Source: Leucosporidium creatinivorum | Taxonomy: Eukaryota > Basidiomycota > Microbotryomycetes > Leucosporidiales > Leucosporidiaceae | DNA: 64,000 bases | Assembly: GCA_001600635.1 (NCBI GenBank) | Contig: BCKL01000013.1 | Span: 661,537-725,536, forward strand | Direction: 5' to 3' | Shown: piece after piece, positions 1 to 11,800 of the stretch | Numbering within the stretch: position 1 is the stretch's first letter | Layout: the number at the start of each line of letters is the position of its first letter | Position numbers and translations under genes: made by a program | The notes under the pieces: generated by a model | What the model was told of the DNA's origin: nothing | Database searches by the model: none | What the model saw: only the letters and a program-made list of their open reading frames with translations

Positions 1-243
1 AGAGAATCAGAGTTCAGCTACTGTGGTGCAGAACAGTACCTGGCAATTCGAGCTGCGACTCGCGCTCGTCCGCCCCGCTCCCCATCCATGTCCGTCGAAG
101 CACCGCAGACCACATCTGCGGTCTCTCGTACAGTCCCCCTCCCTCCAACCAAGCGAACACCGGACTCACCAGAGTCGAAGATGGCTCCAACCGCGCAAAT
201 TTCCAAAGCAAGCGTCCGTGTAGTCCAGCGAGAGCAGCGCTGA
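1..243 (+). CDS. possible 3'-terminal exon of a gene entering from the left
   Basis: The frame beginning at base 1 is open with no stop until TGA at 241-243, giving about 80 codons. The translation is polar and rich in Ser, Pro, Thr and Arg, and ends VRVVQREQR. An internal ATG at 88 would alternatively give a 51-residue ORF. No domain is recognisable. The open run across the window edge suggests a terminal exon, but chance openness in GC-rich DNA cannot be excluded. Confidence 0.3.
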   Translation, partial: RESEFSYCGAEQYLAIRAATRARPPRSPSMSVEAPQTTSAVSRTVPLPPTKRTPDSPESKMAPTAQISKASVRVVQREQR

Positions 244-477
244 GGATGGGGCTAGGCTGAGCGGTTCTGTAGTGCTGTCGCTGCTTCTAGTAGCGATGTC
301 GGAGCTGTAGGACAATGAATCGAGAACGAGTAGCGAGAGGCAGGAAGGAGAGCCGCAACTTGCTCGTTCGGCGTTGGCTTTCTCGCTCACTGCGCTTGAC
401 TCTGCTACAGCTCGGTGCTAGCTGACACAGGAAAGGACTATTACTCACATCTCGCTTCACTTCAACATCAGCTCACT

Positions 478-1538
478 ATGAGCATACACGCAACGCCCGT
501 TCCCCTTGCTCGCTCGGGCCTCCTCCTTTGTCGGTCGCTCGCTTCCAAGTTCGAATCGTCCCCTTCAGCTCTTTCGCTCCCCCCACTCGATTCACTTCAG
601 CTTCAACCTCTCATGTCGACCTACAGCACCACCAACATCGCCTCGCGCTTCTTCAAGGCTCTGCCTGCTGTCCCTCTGCACCGCTCTACAGCAGGCTCGA
701 GCTCGGGCTCTGGCAAGTCCGTGCTCCCCGTTTCGACTGTGGATTCGCTGGAGGAGGAAGACGACTTTACCGGTAAGTAAAGCGATGTCAAGATGGAGTA
801 CACCAGCTAACAGCTTCCCTTCTTGCTCCACCGGACAGACGCCGATCTGCTACTCGAGTGCTCCTTGTGCGTCTCTTGTAGGAGACGTCGCTCGGAACAG
901 CAGCTAACTCGTTTGTCCACCTCTAGCGCCGCCCTCTGGAACACCGCCTGCCTGCTCTACCTCCTCCAACCCAGCACCTCCTCGCGCGAGCTCGAATGGG
1001 GCTCGCTAAACCGATTCGTCGCCGCGCTCGTCGTCCTTATCGCCTTGCCTTTGCTTATTGGGCTTTCGGCTGGAGCTTCTGCACTCTCGGAGGGAAGGGA
1101 CGAGAGGAGGTGGATGATGCCTGCTGCTAAGGTCGCTTGGGCAGGTGAGTTCGGCGATGCTGAGCCGAAGGTGAGCGAGGTAAGCGAGAACTAACTCGGT
1201 CTGAACTGCACAGGGTGCTTCCTCGGTAGTTGGGCGCTCTGGTACTTTGTCTTTAACGGTCAAAACATTTGGCTTGTGATCGATACCGCTCTCGTGCTCC
1301 GTGAGTACGATTCGGCTTCCATGGGTCTGATCGCCGAAGCTGACCTTCGCTCTACGCGCAGTCGTCGGCCAAGGCATCCTCATCTACAGGTGCGGAGACA
1401 GGATGCTGTCCACATGGACGCTCAAGCAGGAGCCAGACTGATCTCTTTTTGTTTCGCAGGTCCTGCCACCCTCGAGGCCAGATTTGTCTCGCCGCCGAGG
1501 TCGACGATGTGCTGGAAGAGAAGGCTGTAGCTTACTAG
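478..1538 (+). CDS. small multi-pass membrane protein, function unknown
   Basis: Six exons join cleanly (478-772, 839-866, 927-1144, 1214-1300, 1362-1389, 1460-1538) and give 244 residues. The first about 100 residues are Ser/Pro-rich and hydrophilic. Hydrophobic segments follow: one around ALWNTACLLYLL, a strong one at FVAALVVLIALPLLIGL, and a pair around WALWYFVFNGQNIWLVI and the short exon ending GILIY. The C-terminus is acidic (EVDDVLEEKAVAY). The start is the first ATG in the open frame; upstream in-frame codons lack ATG. The introns all carry a branch-like CTGAC or CTAAC. I do not recognise the family. A resident of an endomembrane or of mitochondria is possible, but no targeting signal is clear. 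Confidence 0.7.
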
Positions 1539-1924
1539 GGCTTTGGAAGAGCGATGGTCAAAATCGGAAGTCGGAAATGTACGCTGAAGTGGCGGGAGGG
1601 GAGCAGGAGCAGCGACAGGTCGCTGCGCCGACCGGGTAGACAACGCCGAAGCCTGTAAAGCATCAGATGTGCCTCGATATCGCGTGTAAGTAGCTAGCCT
1701 GAGAGAGTGAGCTGCGCTAGACAGCCGGAAGAGATGCAAGTGGGCAGCGCAACCGGTCCGAAACGAGCGAGCTGGCAAGCGACTCGGCCTGCCTCCAGCG
1801 AGAGAGAGACTGCAACCACCTCTTGATAGCAAGCACCGCTAGTCGACTACGCAGACCCTTCTTCATCATCGCTTTCACTATCTCTCACCCGTCGGTAAGA
1901 CTCTGCAGCGAGTTAAGGGCGAGG
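1539..1924. other. intergenic, convergent 3' ends
   Basis: This stretch lies between the stop of the small membrane protein (plus) and the stop of the first type I membrane protein (minus). Both 3' UTRs must lie here. I see no gene, repeat or RNA in it. Confidence 0.5.
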
Positions 1925-3714
1925 TCAGCCAGACGTCTCGAGAAACTTATCGCCGAGCTGTATCGCGGAGCCCTTACTTCGTTTCGGTTTGGCTGTGAGA
2001 GTCGAAGAGGTTAGCGTCAAGATCTTGAGGAGTAGTCTGCTGCAGGGACATGACTCACGAAGGCTCCGCGCGGACCGCCGACCGAGATCCTCGTCCAAAT
2101 CGTCGTCTTCACCGTAGTCCAGCACCGGCGCTCTGCTCTTCTTTGCCGGGGAAAGCAGGTACCAGCCTCCAAACATCATGAGAAGGAGGATGAGGACTCC
2201 ACAGGTCACAGCAATGATCAGCGGCTTGGACAAGCCTGTTTCGGCGTTGGACTCGGCGGAGATGGAGGGAGACCCTGTGGAATCGGCGAGGGGTGTGGGA
2301 GTGTCGCTGGTCGACTCCGACGTAGAGGCCCTCTTCGTCGTAGAATTCGAGCCTTTTGTAGTAGTGTCGTCGTCAGAGGGAGTTGTTGGTGAGGGCGCCG
2401 AGGTTGGGGCCTGGGTCGTCGGCGAGCCAGTGTCGGTCGTCTTCGTAGCTGCTGGGGTAATCGTCGTCTTATCTACGGTGTTAGTAAGAGCTGTCGTGGT
2501 GTCTGTAGCGGCGGCGGTCGAGGTATCGGTGGGAGTCGCATCGGGGTCGACCGTCCACGCCGCTGGATGGTCGCTATGAGCCTCGAAACGGTCAGCGAGG
2601 GCAGTCAGATCTGCTAGAGATGTAGTAAGACTTGCCTAGGCGCGTTCAGCATGTTTTCGTGGTAGAGCTGGACGTCGAGAATGGCGAGCGCCTTGGGATC
2701 CTTGTTGATAATTCCGATGGTGTGTCTGGTGATGATGCAGGTCAGAATCAGCGTCTACAAAGTAAGAGTAAGAGGATCTGCCTCGAGGGTCAACTCACTT
2801 TCCGCTCGACAGGGAGCGCCAGTTGCATCTGCTCGGCGATGGCGGAAGCGCGATAAGAGAGGAACAGGATGTGTCTCAACGTCAGCGAGAGCGAGAAGGA
2901 TCTTCTCAATCACTTTGGAGCTCTCGGTGGTGCCAGAAGCTTACAGCTGCATCTGCTCGGATGAAAGACGAGGTCAGCTCGGCGCTCTTTTCGGAACCGC
3001 CTTCCTGCACCAACATACCTGCCATTTGTTCTCTTTGCTCCACGCGGAATGCCAGGTAGTTTTTCCGTCGAGAGTACAGCCATAGCTTCCGTAGTTGCGA
3101 CTCGTCCTCCCGATGAACACCCTGCTCGGCGAAGAGTCAGGTCGGCTCGGCGCTCCTTCCCTCCCTCTTCTCTGCCTTCCTCCCTGCTCTCGCGCCGTCC
3201 ACAGCATCTCAACTCACGCTTGACTGCCCTCGAAGGTGTAAGATGAGACGCACCCGCCTCCATCGGCGACATAGTACTGGAGCGGCATTGCGTAACCTTC
3301 CGCCTCCTGCTTTTCAAGCTTCCAGCCGCCTGCACCAGGGCAGGTGCTCGTCAGATTCCAGTTCTCTGCGAAGATGGTCAAGCCGAGGTCGGCGCGTCAT
3401 TGAACCTGACGATAGGGCGAGGGGAGGAGCATCGCGCTCGAGAGTGGGAGGCCTAGGAGGGCAAGGGGGAGCAGGCTCGGACAAGGGCGATGGGTCGAGT
3501 CGAGTGAGAGTCGAGTTGCTTGCCGGTGCTTGATATCCTGTAGTATGTCGAGTTGACCGTCAAAGTAAGACTGTGACAAGAGAAAGTCGCAGAGCAGTGA
3601 TTTCGGCACTCGAGAAGCGACGCCGAGGAGGCGCCGGGGGTGAGAGGGGTCGGCGGACTTGGCAGAGAAAGAGCCGCCGAGGCGAGCTGCTGTTCTACTC
3701 TTCCTTGAAATCAT
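1925..3714 (-). CDS. type I membrane glycoprotein with jelly-roll-like ectodomain, paralogue 1
   Basis: On the minus strand exons encode, in order, a hydrophobic leader (LLPLALLGLPLSSA), an ectodomain with STCPGAGGWKL, YYVADGGGC, FEGSQA, GSYGCTLDGKTTWHSAW and a cysteine-bearing block (LTCIITRHTIGIINKD), then a long Ser/Thr/Pro-rich stalk, one membrane span (LIIAVTCGVLILLLMMFGGW) and a short acidic/basic cytoplasmic tail ending FLETSG. The pattern F-x-G followed by GxYGxxLDG resembles the lectin-like beta-sandwich common in basidiomycete surface proteins; this is inference. The protein is probably a cell-surface or wall sensor-like protein, similar in layout to Wsc/Mid2 proteins but not recognisably one of them. 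The 3' end is firm (TGA at 1925-1927). The true start is not: the leader may be joined from an upstream exon. The next gene is its paralogue. Confidence 0.6.
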
Positions 3715-3954
3715 TAGATTGAAGATAGGTAGTTGCCGCTGCTAGCTGTGTATCTGGCACAGGCCACTCAAGTGACGAGGGAGCGTCAAGTGGCCAAATC
3801 GACATGCTCGGCGATCGCTCTCTTTGCTCGCTCAAACGACGGAGGTTTTGACTCTTCCAACCTCAAATGCTTATAAGCTATCCATCCGATACCTCTCCCT
3901 CGCTATCACTGTGCCGCACTCGCCGGTATGATTCTGCACAAGGTCAGGCGGAGG

Positions 3955-5328
3955 TCAGCGAGCGATTCCCATGTCGACCGAGCGCCGAGATGAAGAAAAG
4001 ACGGGAGACCTACTTCGCTTCAGTTTCCCTACGAATTAAAACCGTGATCAGTACTATTCCCCTTCTCGTCACGAACCAACAGCACTCACGAACGCTCCCC
4101 TCCTTGACATGGACGATCTTCTCCTCGCCGACCACCCCCGCCGGCACTCTCCGCTTCTCCCTCGTCAACAGCAGGCAGCTTCCCACGATGAGGAAGATAA
4201 CGAGGAGGGTAACACCTCCAAAGAGAAAAAAGTCTCCACCCGTAAAGTCGGATGAAGAGGAGGAGGAGGGAGATGCGGATGGAGACGCGCTCGCCGAGGA
4301 AGTAGACGAGTCCGAGATTGCTGTGGAGGAGGTGGTAGAGTCCGCAGAGGCTGATGTTGAGGTAGAGGCTGTTGACGTTGCTGTTGTTGTGCTTTTACCC
4401 GTCGAAGTTGATGTTCCGGTCGAAGCGCTTGTCGACGGGTCGACGGTGTGGGCGGCTGGGGCGTAGCTGCACGGCGCAAAACGTCAGCCTCGGTTGGGTC
4501 AAAGGCAAATGCGAAGAAACTGACGTAGGGAAGCTCAGAGTGTCCTTTGGATAAAGCTGCAGATTCATCACCCACAAGGGCTTTGGTTCGTCCTTGGCGT
4601 CAATAATAGCGGCGTTATGACTGACAGTGCACCTGTGTCAGCAGGCTGCACAATTCAGCAAAGCGCAGAGATCAACTCTGAGCGAGTTCGAGAGACAGCT
4701 CACCCTCCGCTTGGAAGAGACCGCCAGTTGCAGCTGTTCGGCGAAGCCGGGAAAGAGGGAAGATGACGTGCCGACCGGTCAGCAGGAAACATCACGGCTC
4801 AAGGCGCCGGCCGAGTCGGTGTAGAGGCGAAGGAGGGACCAACAGCTGCGTCTGATGACCGGAGCAAACGGTCAGCGCTCGGCGCTCGGCGCTCAGTTTG
4901 AAGCTTTTAGCGATGCTCGGCTCACCTGGTAGTAATTGAGCTCGCTCCAAGCCGAGTGCCAGGTCGTTTCTCCGTCTAGCATGCACCCGTATATCCCAGA
5001 GGCGTTATTTGTCCTCCCCATAATGACCCTGCTCCGCGAAGGGTCAGCTCGGAGCTCTTCACCTTTTCTTCTCTGCCTTTGCCTCGGCGGCTCAGAGCAT
5101 CTCAGCTCACGCCTGACTGCCCTCAAATCCGTAGCTAGCTTTGCACCCGGGCCCATCGGCGACGTAGTAGCTCATCGGCTGCAGAGAGTAGGTCAAGTTC
5201 ACTTCGGTGTTCAGTTTCCAATCGCCCGCCCCGGGGCACGAGTTGGTGAACTTCCATGGTACGTCCGCCGAGATAGTTTGGCCGATATCGCGCTGATTGA
5301 GTGAAAGAGGTAGCCCGCGAGACTGCAT
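3955..5328 (-). CDS. type I membrane glycoprotein with jelly-roll-like ectodomain, paralogue 2
   Basis: It has the same exon order and sequence blocks as its downstream neighbour: NSCPGAGDWKL, YYVADGPGC, FEGSQA, GIYGCMLDGETTWHSAW, a CTVSHNAAIIDAKDE block, a Ser/Thr-rich stalk, one membrane span (LFGGVTLLVIFLIVGSCLLL) and a basic tail ending in TGA at 3955-3957. The last intron of each gene interrupts the tail at the equivalent place in the same phase, so they arose by tandem duplication. The ATG at 5328 begins the visible first exon but no signal peptide follows it. An in-frame stop just upstream is also a possible TAG splice acceptor, so a leader exon probably lies further upstream. Binding partner and role are unknown. 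Confidence 0.6.
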
Positions 5329-6146
5329 GGCGGGCGTCTACAGAGTGGTCGAAGGGAAGCGGTAGTTGGGCGTCGGCGGAGGCCTCGGAGGCAACGCGTT
5401 ACTGTCTTAACGAGGTACCAGCTCGTGTTGTAGCCTAGTAGCGTGGAAGCTGAGAAGGCCAGGCGAGACGACGAGGGGGCAGGAGGGAGAAAGACAAAGC
5501 CGCTCGAACTTCGAAGGCCGAGGCGCCGGGAGAGGGGACGGCGGACGTCTGGTAAATCGCCTTCTGTATTTCTTAGTTTTTAGGTACGAAGCTTTGCATG
5601 CTGCTCGAAAGACTATTCAAGCTCAGTTCAAAGCTGCAGCATCTCCCGGCAGCGCCGAGCTCACGATTCGAAGCTCGGCGTTGACTTTTCATCTTGCACT
5701 GCGGCCGGTTGAGGCGTTTCTGAAACCTGAACCAAGCACTGAATGTGGCAAGAAATATGTACAACATTCTCGCAGATGTAACGGAGCTCCTCGACAGCTT
5801 GTAGGGCTAGATGCTCGGGGGAGCTTGTCGTTGGTCGAAAGTGAGCGCCGAGGCGATTGGAGCCTGCAGCTGCATTCTGAATCTGAACTGATCAGTTTTC
5901 TGCTTACAGCGATACCAACGCGAAGCTGTAGCCTGCAAAAGGCGGCCCCTTAAACCGATGATGCACGGTTCGCTCGCGGCGATCGCTTCTTGACTTTCTT
6001 CCGTCACCTCGGCTCTCAGCGACTCAGCTACAGCTCGCATACATACGACTCGACTGCCGTAGAAGCTACAGGACCACCTCACCTTTCACTCGACTACCGC
6101 AGACCGGAGCGCGTTCCCCATCGACCCACATCTTCAGCTTCATCGA
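5329..6146. other. divergent intergenic region
   Basis: This 0.8 kb separates the minus-strand membrane protein from the Cue2-like gene and should carry both promoters. It may also hold a missing leader exon of the former. CTACAGCT-type octamers occur near 5925 and 6026. I see no other gene in it. Confidence 0.45.
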
Positions 6147-8350
6147 ATGGCTACTAGCACCGTAGCAGAGCGCCTCAGGGTGTGTGATATATCAGACTCA
6201 GTTCTCTCCTGCTCGGAGCTGACCGATGAGCTCCCTACAGGCCGAGTTCTGCCCGCCTTTGGATTCGTCGCTCCTACAAGCTCTCCTTCTCGACTTTCCC
6301 GACCCACCTTCGACCGAGGACGAATGGCTGCTTCGAGCTACGCTGCAATCGCTCTCCGCCGACGTTGGTGCTGAGGAGCGCGTCGAGTTCGAGGATTCAG
6401 CAGCTGAGGGCAGGGGGAGCGATGTCGTCAGTGGGAGCCACGAAGGCAGCAGAAAAGCCAGGAGCAAGGGTACAGAGGAGACGGGAGGGACTGCAGATCG
6501 CTCTGCTAGCGAGCTGGGCAGCGCGCTCGAGGTGTGGAGCTTAGGCGGCGGAGACGACGAGGAGCGGCAGGGCGCCGGAGGAGAAGCACATCGGTTCTGG
6601 CCAGGGAGCACCACGAGCGCCGAATCGACATCTGCTACACCTCCCATCGGCTACGAACCTCAAGAGGTCTCCGACGATCCCCTCGCCTTCCTCGCCAACG
6701 TCTTCCCCGACCTATCGCTCGAGACGCTCGAAGCTCGCCTCTCCGTCGAAGGCGCCAGCGAGGACTTGGAGGGCATCGTCGATGATCTCCTCAGTCAAGC
6801 GTTCATCACCTCCATCACCTCGGAGGCTTCCGACGTCCCCTCATCCACCGCCTCCGCACCGCCGAAGACCAAGGAGGAGAAGCTCGCTCGTCGGCGCGCG
6901 AAAGCTGCCCTCAAAGCTTCGAACACTCTCTCCCTCACTTCTACTCCCCACCTTCTCTCGCCATCGCAATCCTCGGCCACCCTTCCGCCAGCAAACGATC
7001 TCCTCACCCCCGCTATCGCTCTCGCCGCCCCATCTACCAATCGCTGGGCTTCCCTCTCCTCCCACTCCACCAACCTCGCAACCCTTCTCCACATCACGCC
7101 CGCTCGGATAACCTCAACGTACCACTCGTGCTCCTCTTCTCTCCCTCTCACCGTCTCGACCCTCCTCAGCTCGCTCTCCCACTCCCGACCTTTCGCCCAC
7201 ATTCCCAACGCCGACCTGTTGAAGGCTCAGCTGGCCGAGCTCCTACCGAAGGTCAAGGACGACCGGCTCGAAATCCTACTGAGCGCCACGGAGGGAGACC
7301 TGGCCGACGCAATGGATTTGCAGAGGACGATTGAGGAGATCGAGAGGACCGAGGGCAAGCTCACCTGGTCCGAGCTGTTTGAGGCGGATCCTCAAGCTCT
7401 TCCCTCTTCCGCTTCTTCCACCACCCCCTCAAAGTCTATCCCATCCCTCCCTTCCACCGCCAGCTCGACCGCCCCTTCCCTCACCGCCATCGAAGGCCCC
7501 GACCAACACTACACCTCCCTCGACTGCTACCACTACGCCCACGAATTCGAGACTAGGCGGAATAACGCTATTCGGTCGGCGGCGAGGCATTTCCAGAGGG
7601 GTGGACGAGGGGAGAGGGGGGCGGCGGCTTATTGGGCGCAGGAGGGACGGGATTTGGATGGCAAGAGACGAGTGTGGATGGAGAGGGCGGCGAGGGCGGT
7701 TGTTCGGGAACGGAGGTGAGTTTCTGCGTCTATCTATGTTCTCTTCGAGGCGATGGCGGCGAACCCTTGTCTCGGGAGAAGGACTGCCGAGAGTCAGCGC
7801 CGAAGTAGAAGCTGACTCGTCCTCTCCCGACCTTCGCAGAATCAACCAGAAGAACACGATAGACCTGCACGGCTTGACGTTGCACCATGCACAGACGGTC
7901 GTTCGGGAGAATTGCAACTCGTGGTGGGCCGCCTGTGAGTTTGGACTCTCGGCTCGGCTCTCACTCGACGACGGGGCTGACCTTTCCCTTCTCATTCTTT
8001 TCAACCGTCCCGTTCGTCTCACCATTCTCACCATTCCCACCTTTGACCGTTACTTTCCGCCTCACCCTCCTCGCCTCGCGCCATCCACTCACGCTCTCCA
8101 TCTCCTCCGTCTCCCTCTCCTCTCGGCTTCGACGCTCTCAGCCTCCTCCCCGACCCCACCACCCCTCCGCATCATCACCGGCCTTGGACGGCACTCCACC
8201 AACAACAATCCCGTCCTCCTCCCCGCCATCACTAAGCTGTTGGATCGCGAAGGCTGGCGGTGGAAGTGGGATAATGGGACGGCTGGAGGCGATGGAGGGC
8301 CGGGGACGCAGAGAGGTGCGGTTTGGGTGACGGGAGTTACGAGGCAGTAG
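6147..8350 (+). CDS. CUE2: Cue2/N4BP2-like protein with CUE, DUF1771 and Smr domains
   Basis: The four exons are 6147-6179, 6241-7715, 7840-7934 and 8142-8350. The first encodes MATSTVAERLR. A CUE-like helix bundle lies near residues 150-190 (PLAFLANVFPDLSLETLEAR, then LEGIVDDLLSQAF). A second ubiquitin-binding-like helical segment lies near residue 340. DUF1771 starts at LDCYHYAHEFETRRNNAIRS, and the Smr domain carries NTIDLHGLTLHHAQTVV and RIITGLGRHS. In yeast, Cue2 is the Smr-family endonuclease that cuts mRNA at collided ribosomes in no-go decay. The conserved D-x-H (DLHGL) and the glycine/arginine/histidine loop are both present, so activity is plausible. The last intron is about 207 nt and its removal restores the Smr fold exactly. 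The protein is longer than yeast Cue2, mainly in low-complexity linkers. Confidence 0.88.
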
Positions 8351-8857
8351 TAGAGATGATTAGCTGATGGAAGATATTGGCGCGTATGGGGCGAGACGAA
8401 CGAGTGGAGCTGCTCGGCGAAGCTTTGGCATAGGCGAACGGGTAAAGCGAGGTGACTAAGGTCGTAACTGGTACACAGACAGGACCGTGAGCTACCACCC
8501 GCTCCGCTCAAGCCAAATGTGCATCTGCTCGCCAGAGATCCGCTCTACAGCCGCCTTGAGTTGGTCGACCGAGCCGAGCAGGAGAGGGGCAGCCACCGCC
8601 GAAGGACGCTGGCGGGGCAGAACAGCAATTGTCGACAGCCAGCGAACACTATAGTCATATGTAGCAATCTCCTCCTCTGCTCAGCTGCAGGAAAGGCTGG
8701 CTGCTTGGGACGCATTTGTCGCTCGACCTTCGTCAAGGCTTCTCTACCGCACATTACCTCGTCTTCTCGTCTCGAATCGCCGACATCACCACAGAACCCT
8801 ACAACCAGCGCTGCACGATACATTGGAGCTCTTCGTACTCTCGCACGGCGATTGGCG
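8351..8857. other. intergenic, 3' end and promoter
   Basis: This stretch lies between the Cue2-like stop and the first ATG of the FUSC/DUF2421 gene. It is pyrimidine-rich with CTACAG-type stretches, consistent with a promoter and 5' UTR. No gene is supported. Confidence 0.45.
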
Positions 8858-11800
8858 ATGTCATCGACTCGAGGCCGCCATCCGCGGTTCACCCTCGACG
8901 ACGACGAGACCGCTTCCGAATCTGAGGGTCCACCATCCATCGTTATAAATGATGCAGGAGAAGCTGTAGCTCGAAAGCAGGCGGGGAACGGCGAGAAGGA
9001 GCTGCGAGAAGAGCGATCAGACGCGGCGGAGGGGAGAGATGGAGCGCCGCCGGGCTTGGGAAGGGCTAAGGGAGCAGCTGCAGCGGTCGAGGAGAAGGCT
9101 ACGGCAAACGGCGACTCGTCCCAGTCCAGCAGCCTCCCCGCTACGACCGAGAAGAAGCACGACAGCTACCCGCCCGAAGCGTCTCCGCAACCCTCCCCTT
9201 CGCACTCGCGCTTCAACGACGGGTCAGCAGCACCGCCAGCTAAACAGGCCTCACCTACGCTCTCCTTCCTACACAAGATTCTCCCGCCCCTCCTCTCCTC
9301 GAAGCTCAACTGGAAAGGGATTCGCCCGGCTCTTCGCGCCTCGGTCGCTGCTTGGTGTGGCCTCATCCTCATCCTCCATCCCAAGTCACAGGCGACGCTG
9401 GGTCAAGCGAGCTTCCTGTGCTTGATCGGTAAGCACACCCCTTGACGACAGGGAGCCTCGACCGAAGCTGACTTCGGCGCTGCAGTGAGCATCATCTCGC
9501 CCGCTGCGCTGCCTATCGCCAGCGCGCTCGAGACGAGCTTCTTCCAGATCATCCTCGTAGCCGTACGTCGGCCGCATGACTTCCTTCGCTACCCACTACA
9601 GCCGAGCTGACCCCGTTCGCTCTTCAGGGAGCATGGGCCTGGTCCTGCCTAGCACTCGCGATCGCGCACGCTGCTCGCAAACAGTACAAGTTCACCCAGA
9701 GCGAGTTTACGGCCTTTGCTGCTGCCAGGTTGGCCGATTCGGGACTGACGGGCTCGGCGTTGAGCACCGAGATCCAGAAGGGTGAGTTCTTGCTTTGAAC
9801 CTCTGCCTCGCGGGCCGAGATTAATGAGGATGATTTGACAGACATCTTCCACGGCGCCTACCTCGAGCCAGCGAGCTCAGCCGTATGCGGCATCTTCCTC
9901 GGCGTCGGTGTCGGATTCCTCCTCTGGCTTCGCGGCTGGACGGGACCGGGTCCAATGACCTTCGGCGTGATCTTCGCCATTTTGATCATCAACATCTCGT
10001 TGACTACCGCCGTCCTCTTCCCATACGCGTTCTATTCGGTCGGCTGGATTTTCTTCCTCCCATTCATCTGCCAGCAAGGTCTCAACATCGCCTGCACCTT
10101 CCTCGTCTTCCCCGAGACTCTCGCACATCAGTTCGCGTAAGTAGCTCTTCCCTACTTCTCGGCGAGTGAGGCCGACGTAGCTGACCTGCCCCCTTCGCAG
10201 CGACCGTCTCATCGCCACGCTCGAGCCGCTGCAGACCGTCATTCAGCTTCAGCAGGGCATGCTCAATGCCAATCCTCGGACGGACGAGTGGCTCGAGTAC
10301 AAGAACATCAAGGTGCAGACGACGGCCGCGATGGGAGGTGTTGCGCTGCTCGGCGCTTCGGAAGCCAACCTAACGCGCGAGGTTACCTACGCTCGCGTTA
10401 GCGGCAAGGACCTCACCAAGATCCTGAACACGATGCGAGTGCTGGTAACGAGGACAAGTGCGTCCCTGCTCTTCGCCTGTTCGGAGACGAAAGCTGACTC
10501 TCGTGAGCTGCACAGCCGGCTTCGTGCGCTTCTACGAGATCGTCGAGCAGCATCTGCATCGAGACCACTCCGACGGAAAGGGTGGTCCCGTCGCCGACCA
10601 ACTCGTCGTCCATCTTGGCCGCTCGCGCCCCACCTCTCCCGAGCATACTCCGACTTCGACTCGCCCTCCTTCGCCGACTCGAGAACACCGCGACTCGCCT
10701 CGTCACCACGACTCGCCTCGAAAAAATCGACAGGACTCTGGCGACTCTCAACATGCCGACCCAGACGCCCTCTCCGACGCTCTCCTCCGCGCCTCCGTCA
10801 ATGCCCATCGTCACGCTGAGGCCAGCCATTCGCCTCTTGCGCCTACACCGACTCGAGGCGAGCTCTCCCGCGGCTACTCGGCGTCTGGACTCGGCAGTCG
10901 CAACTCGTCCTCTGCCTCGCTCGCCGATCTCGCCGAAGAAGGCCCTCCCCGAGCTAGCACCGAGCTCGACCTTCGTCATTCGCACACGGGACATGGAGAT
11001 CACCACCACGAGCGACGTTCGCATTCGAAGAAGCGATCTCGCTCCCATCACCGACATCACCATGGCAAGAGCTCGAGTCACATCAGCTTGCCGTCGCTAC
11101 TCCACGACGTCCTCCACGCCAATATCGACGTACCGAAGCCCGTCGGCTTGATGGAGAGCCAGCGTTACATGGACCTCGAAGATTACCTTCAGAACCCGTC
11201 AGTCGCGTTCTTGCCTGGAGCGGTCGACGTCAAGCTGACCCGACTTTTCTCTGCAGTCGAGACGAGGAGCACATCGAGGAGATCATCTCCTTACTCTCCT
11301 CGGCTTCTCGCGACCTCATTTCCGTTCTCGACAGATCCGTTGGCCATCTCATCACCGTCATCCATCGCCTCAAGTCGACCGAGCGTACCGTCCGCATCAG
11401 CATCCACAACGAGGATCTCGCAGCGTATGAGCGCGCTGTCGCTCGGTCCCAAGCTCAGCTGGAGGAGCTCGAGAAGGCCTTCGAGGCCTACCGGAACGTT
11501 AAGCGGCTGGAGGTCGTCACCCCCTTCGCCAGTCTCTTCGATCCCTTCGCCGCGCGTGGGGAGAACGGTGTCGCAGGACAGGATCTCAACGCTCCGAGTC
11601 ATCGCGGTCTCTACTGGGCGTTCTCGTACCAAGCGAGTCTGCTGGCATGGAGCGAGGGATTGATCGAGGTCTTCCGCGAGACGATGAAGATTGAGAAGAA
11701 GCGCCGAAAGCCGAGGTGAGCTGCTTTCTTCGCCGACCTCGAGCCGAGGCTGATCTTCACTTCTCATCAACAGGATTTGGACTCCCGACTGGGCCAAATT

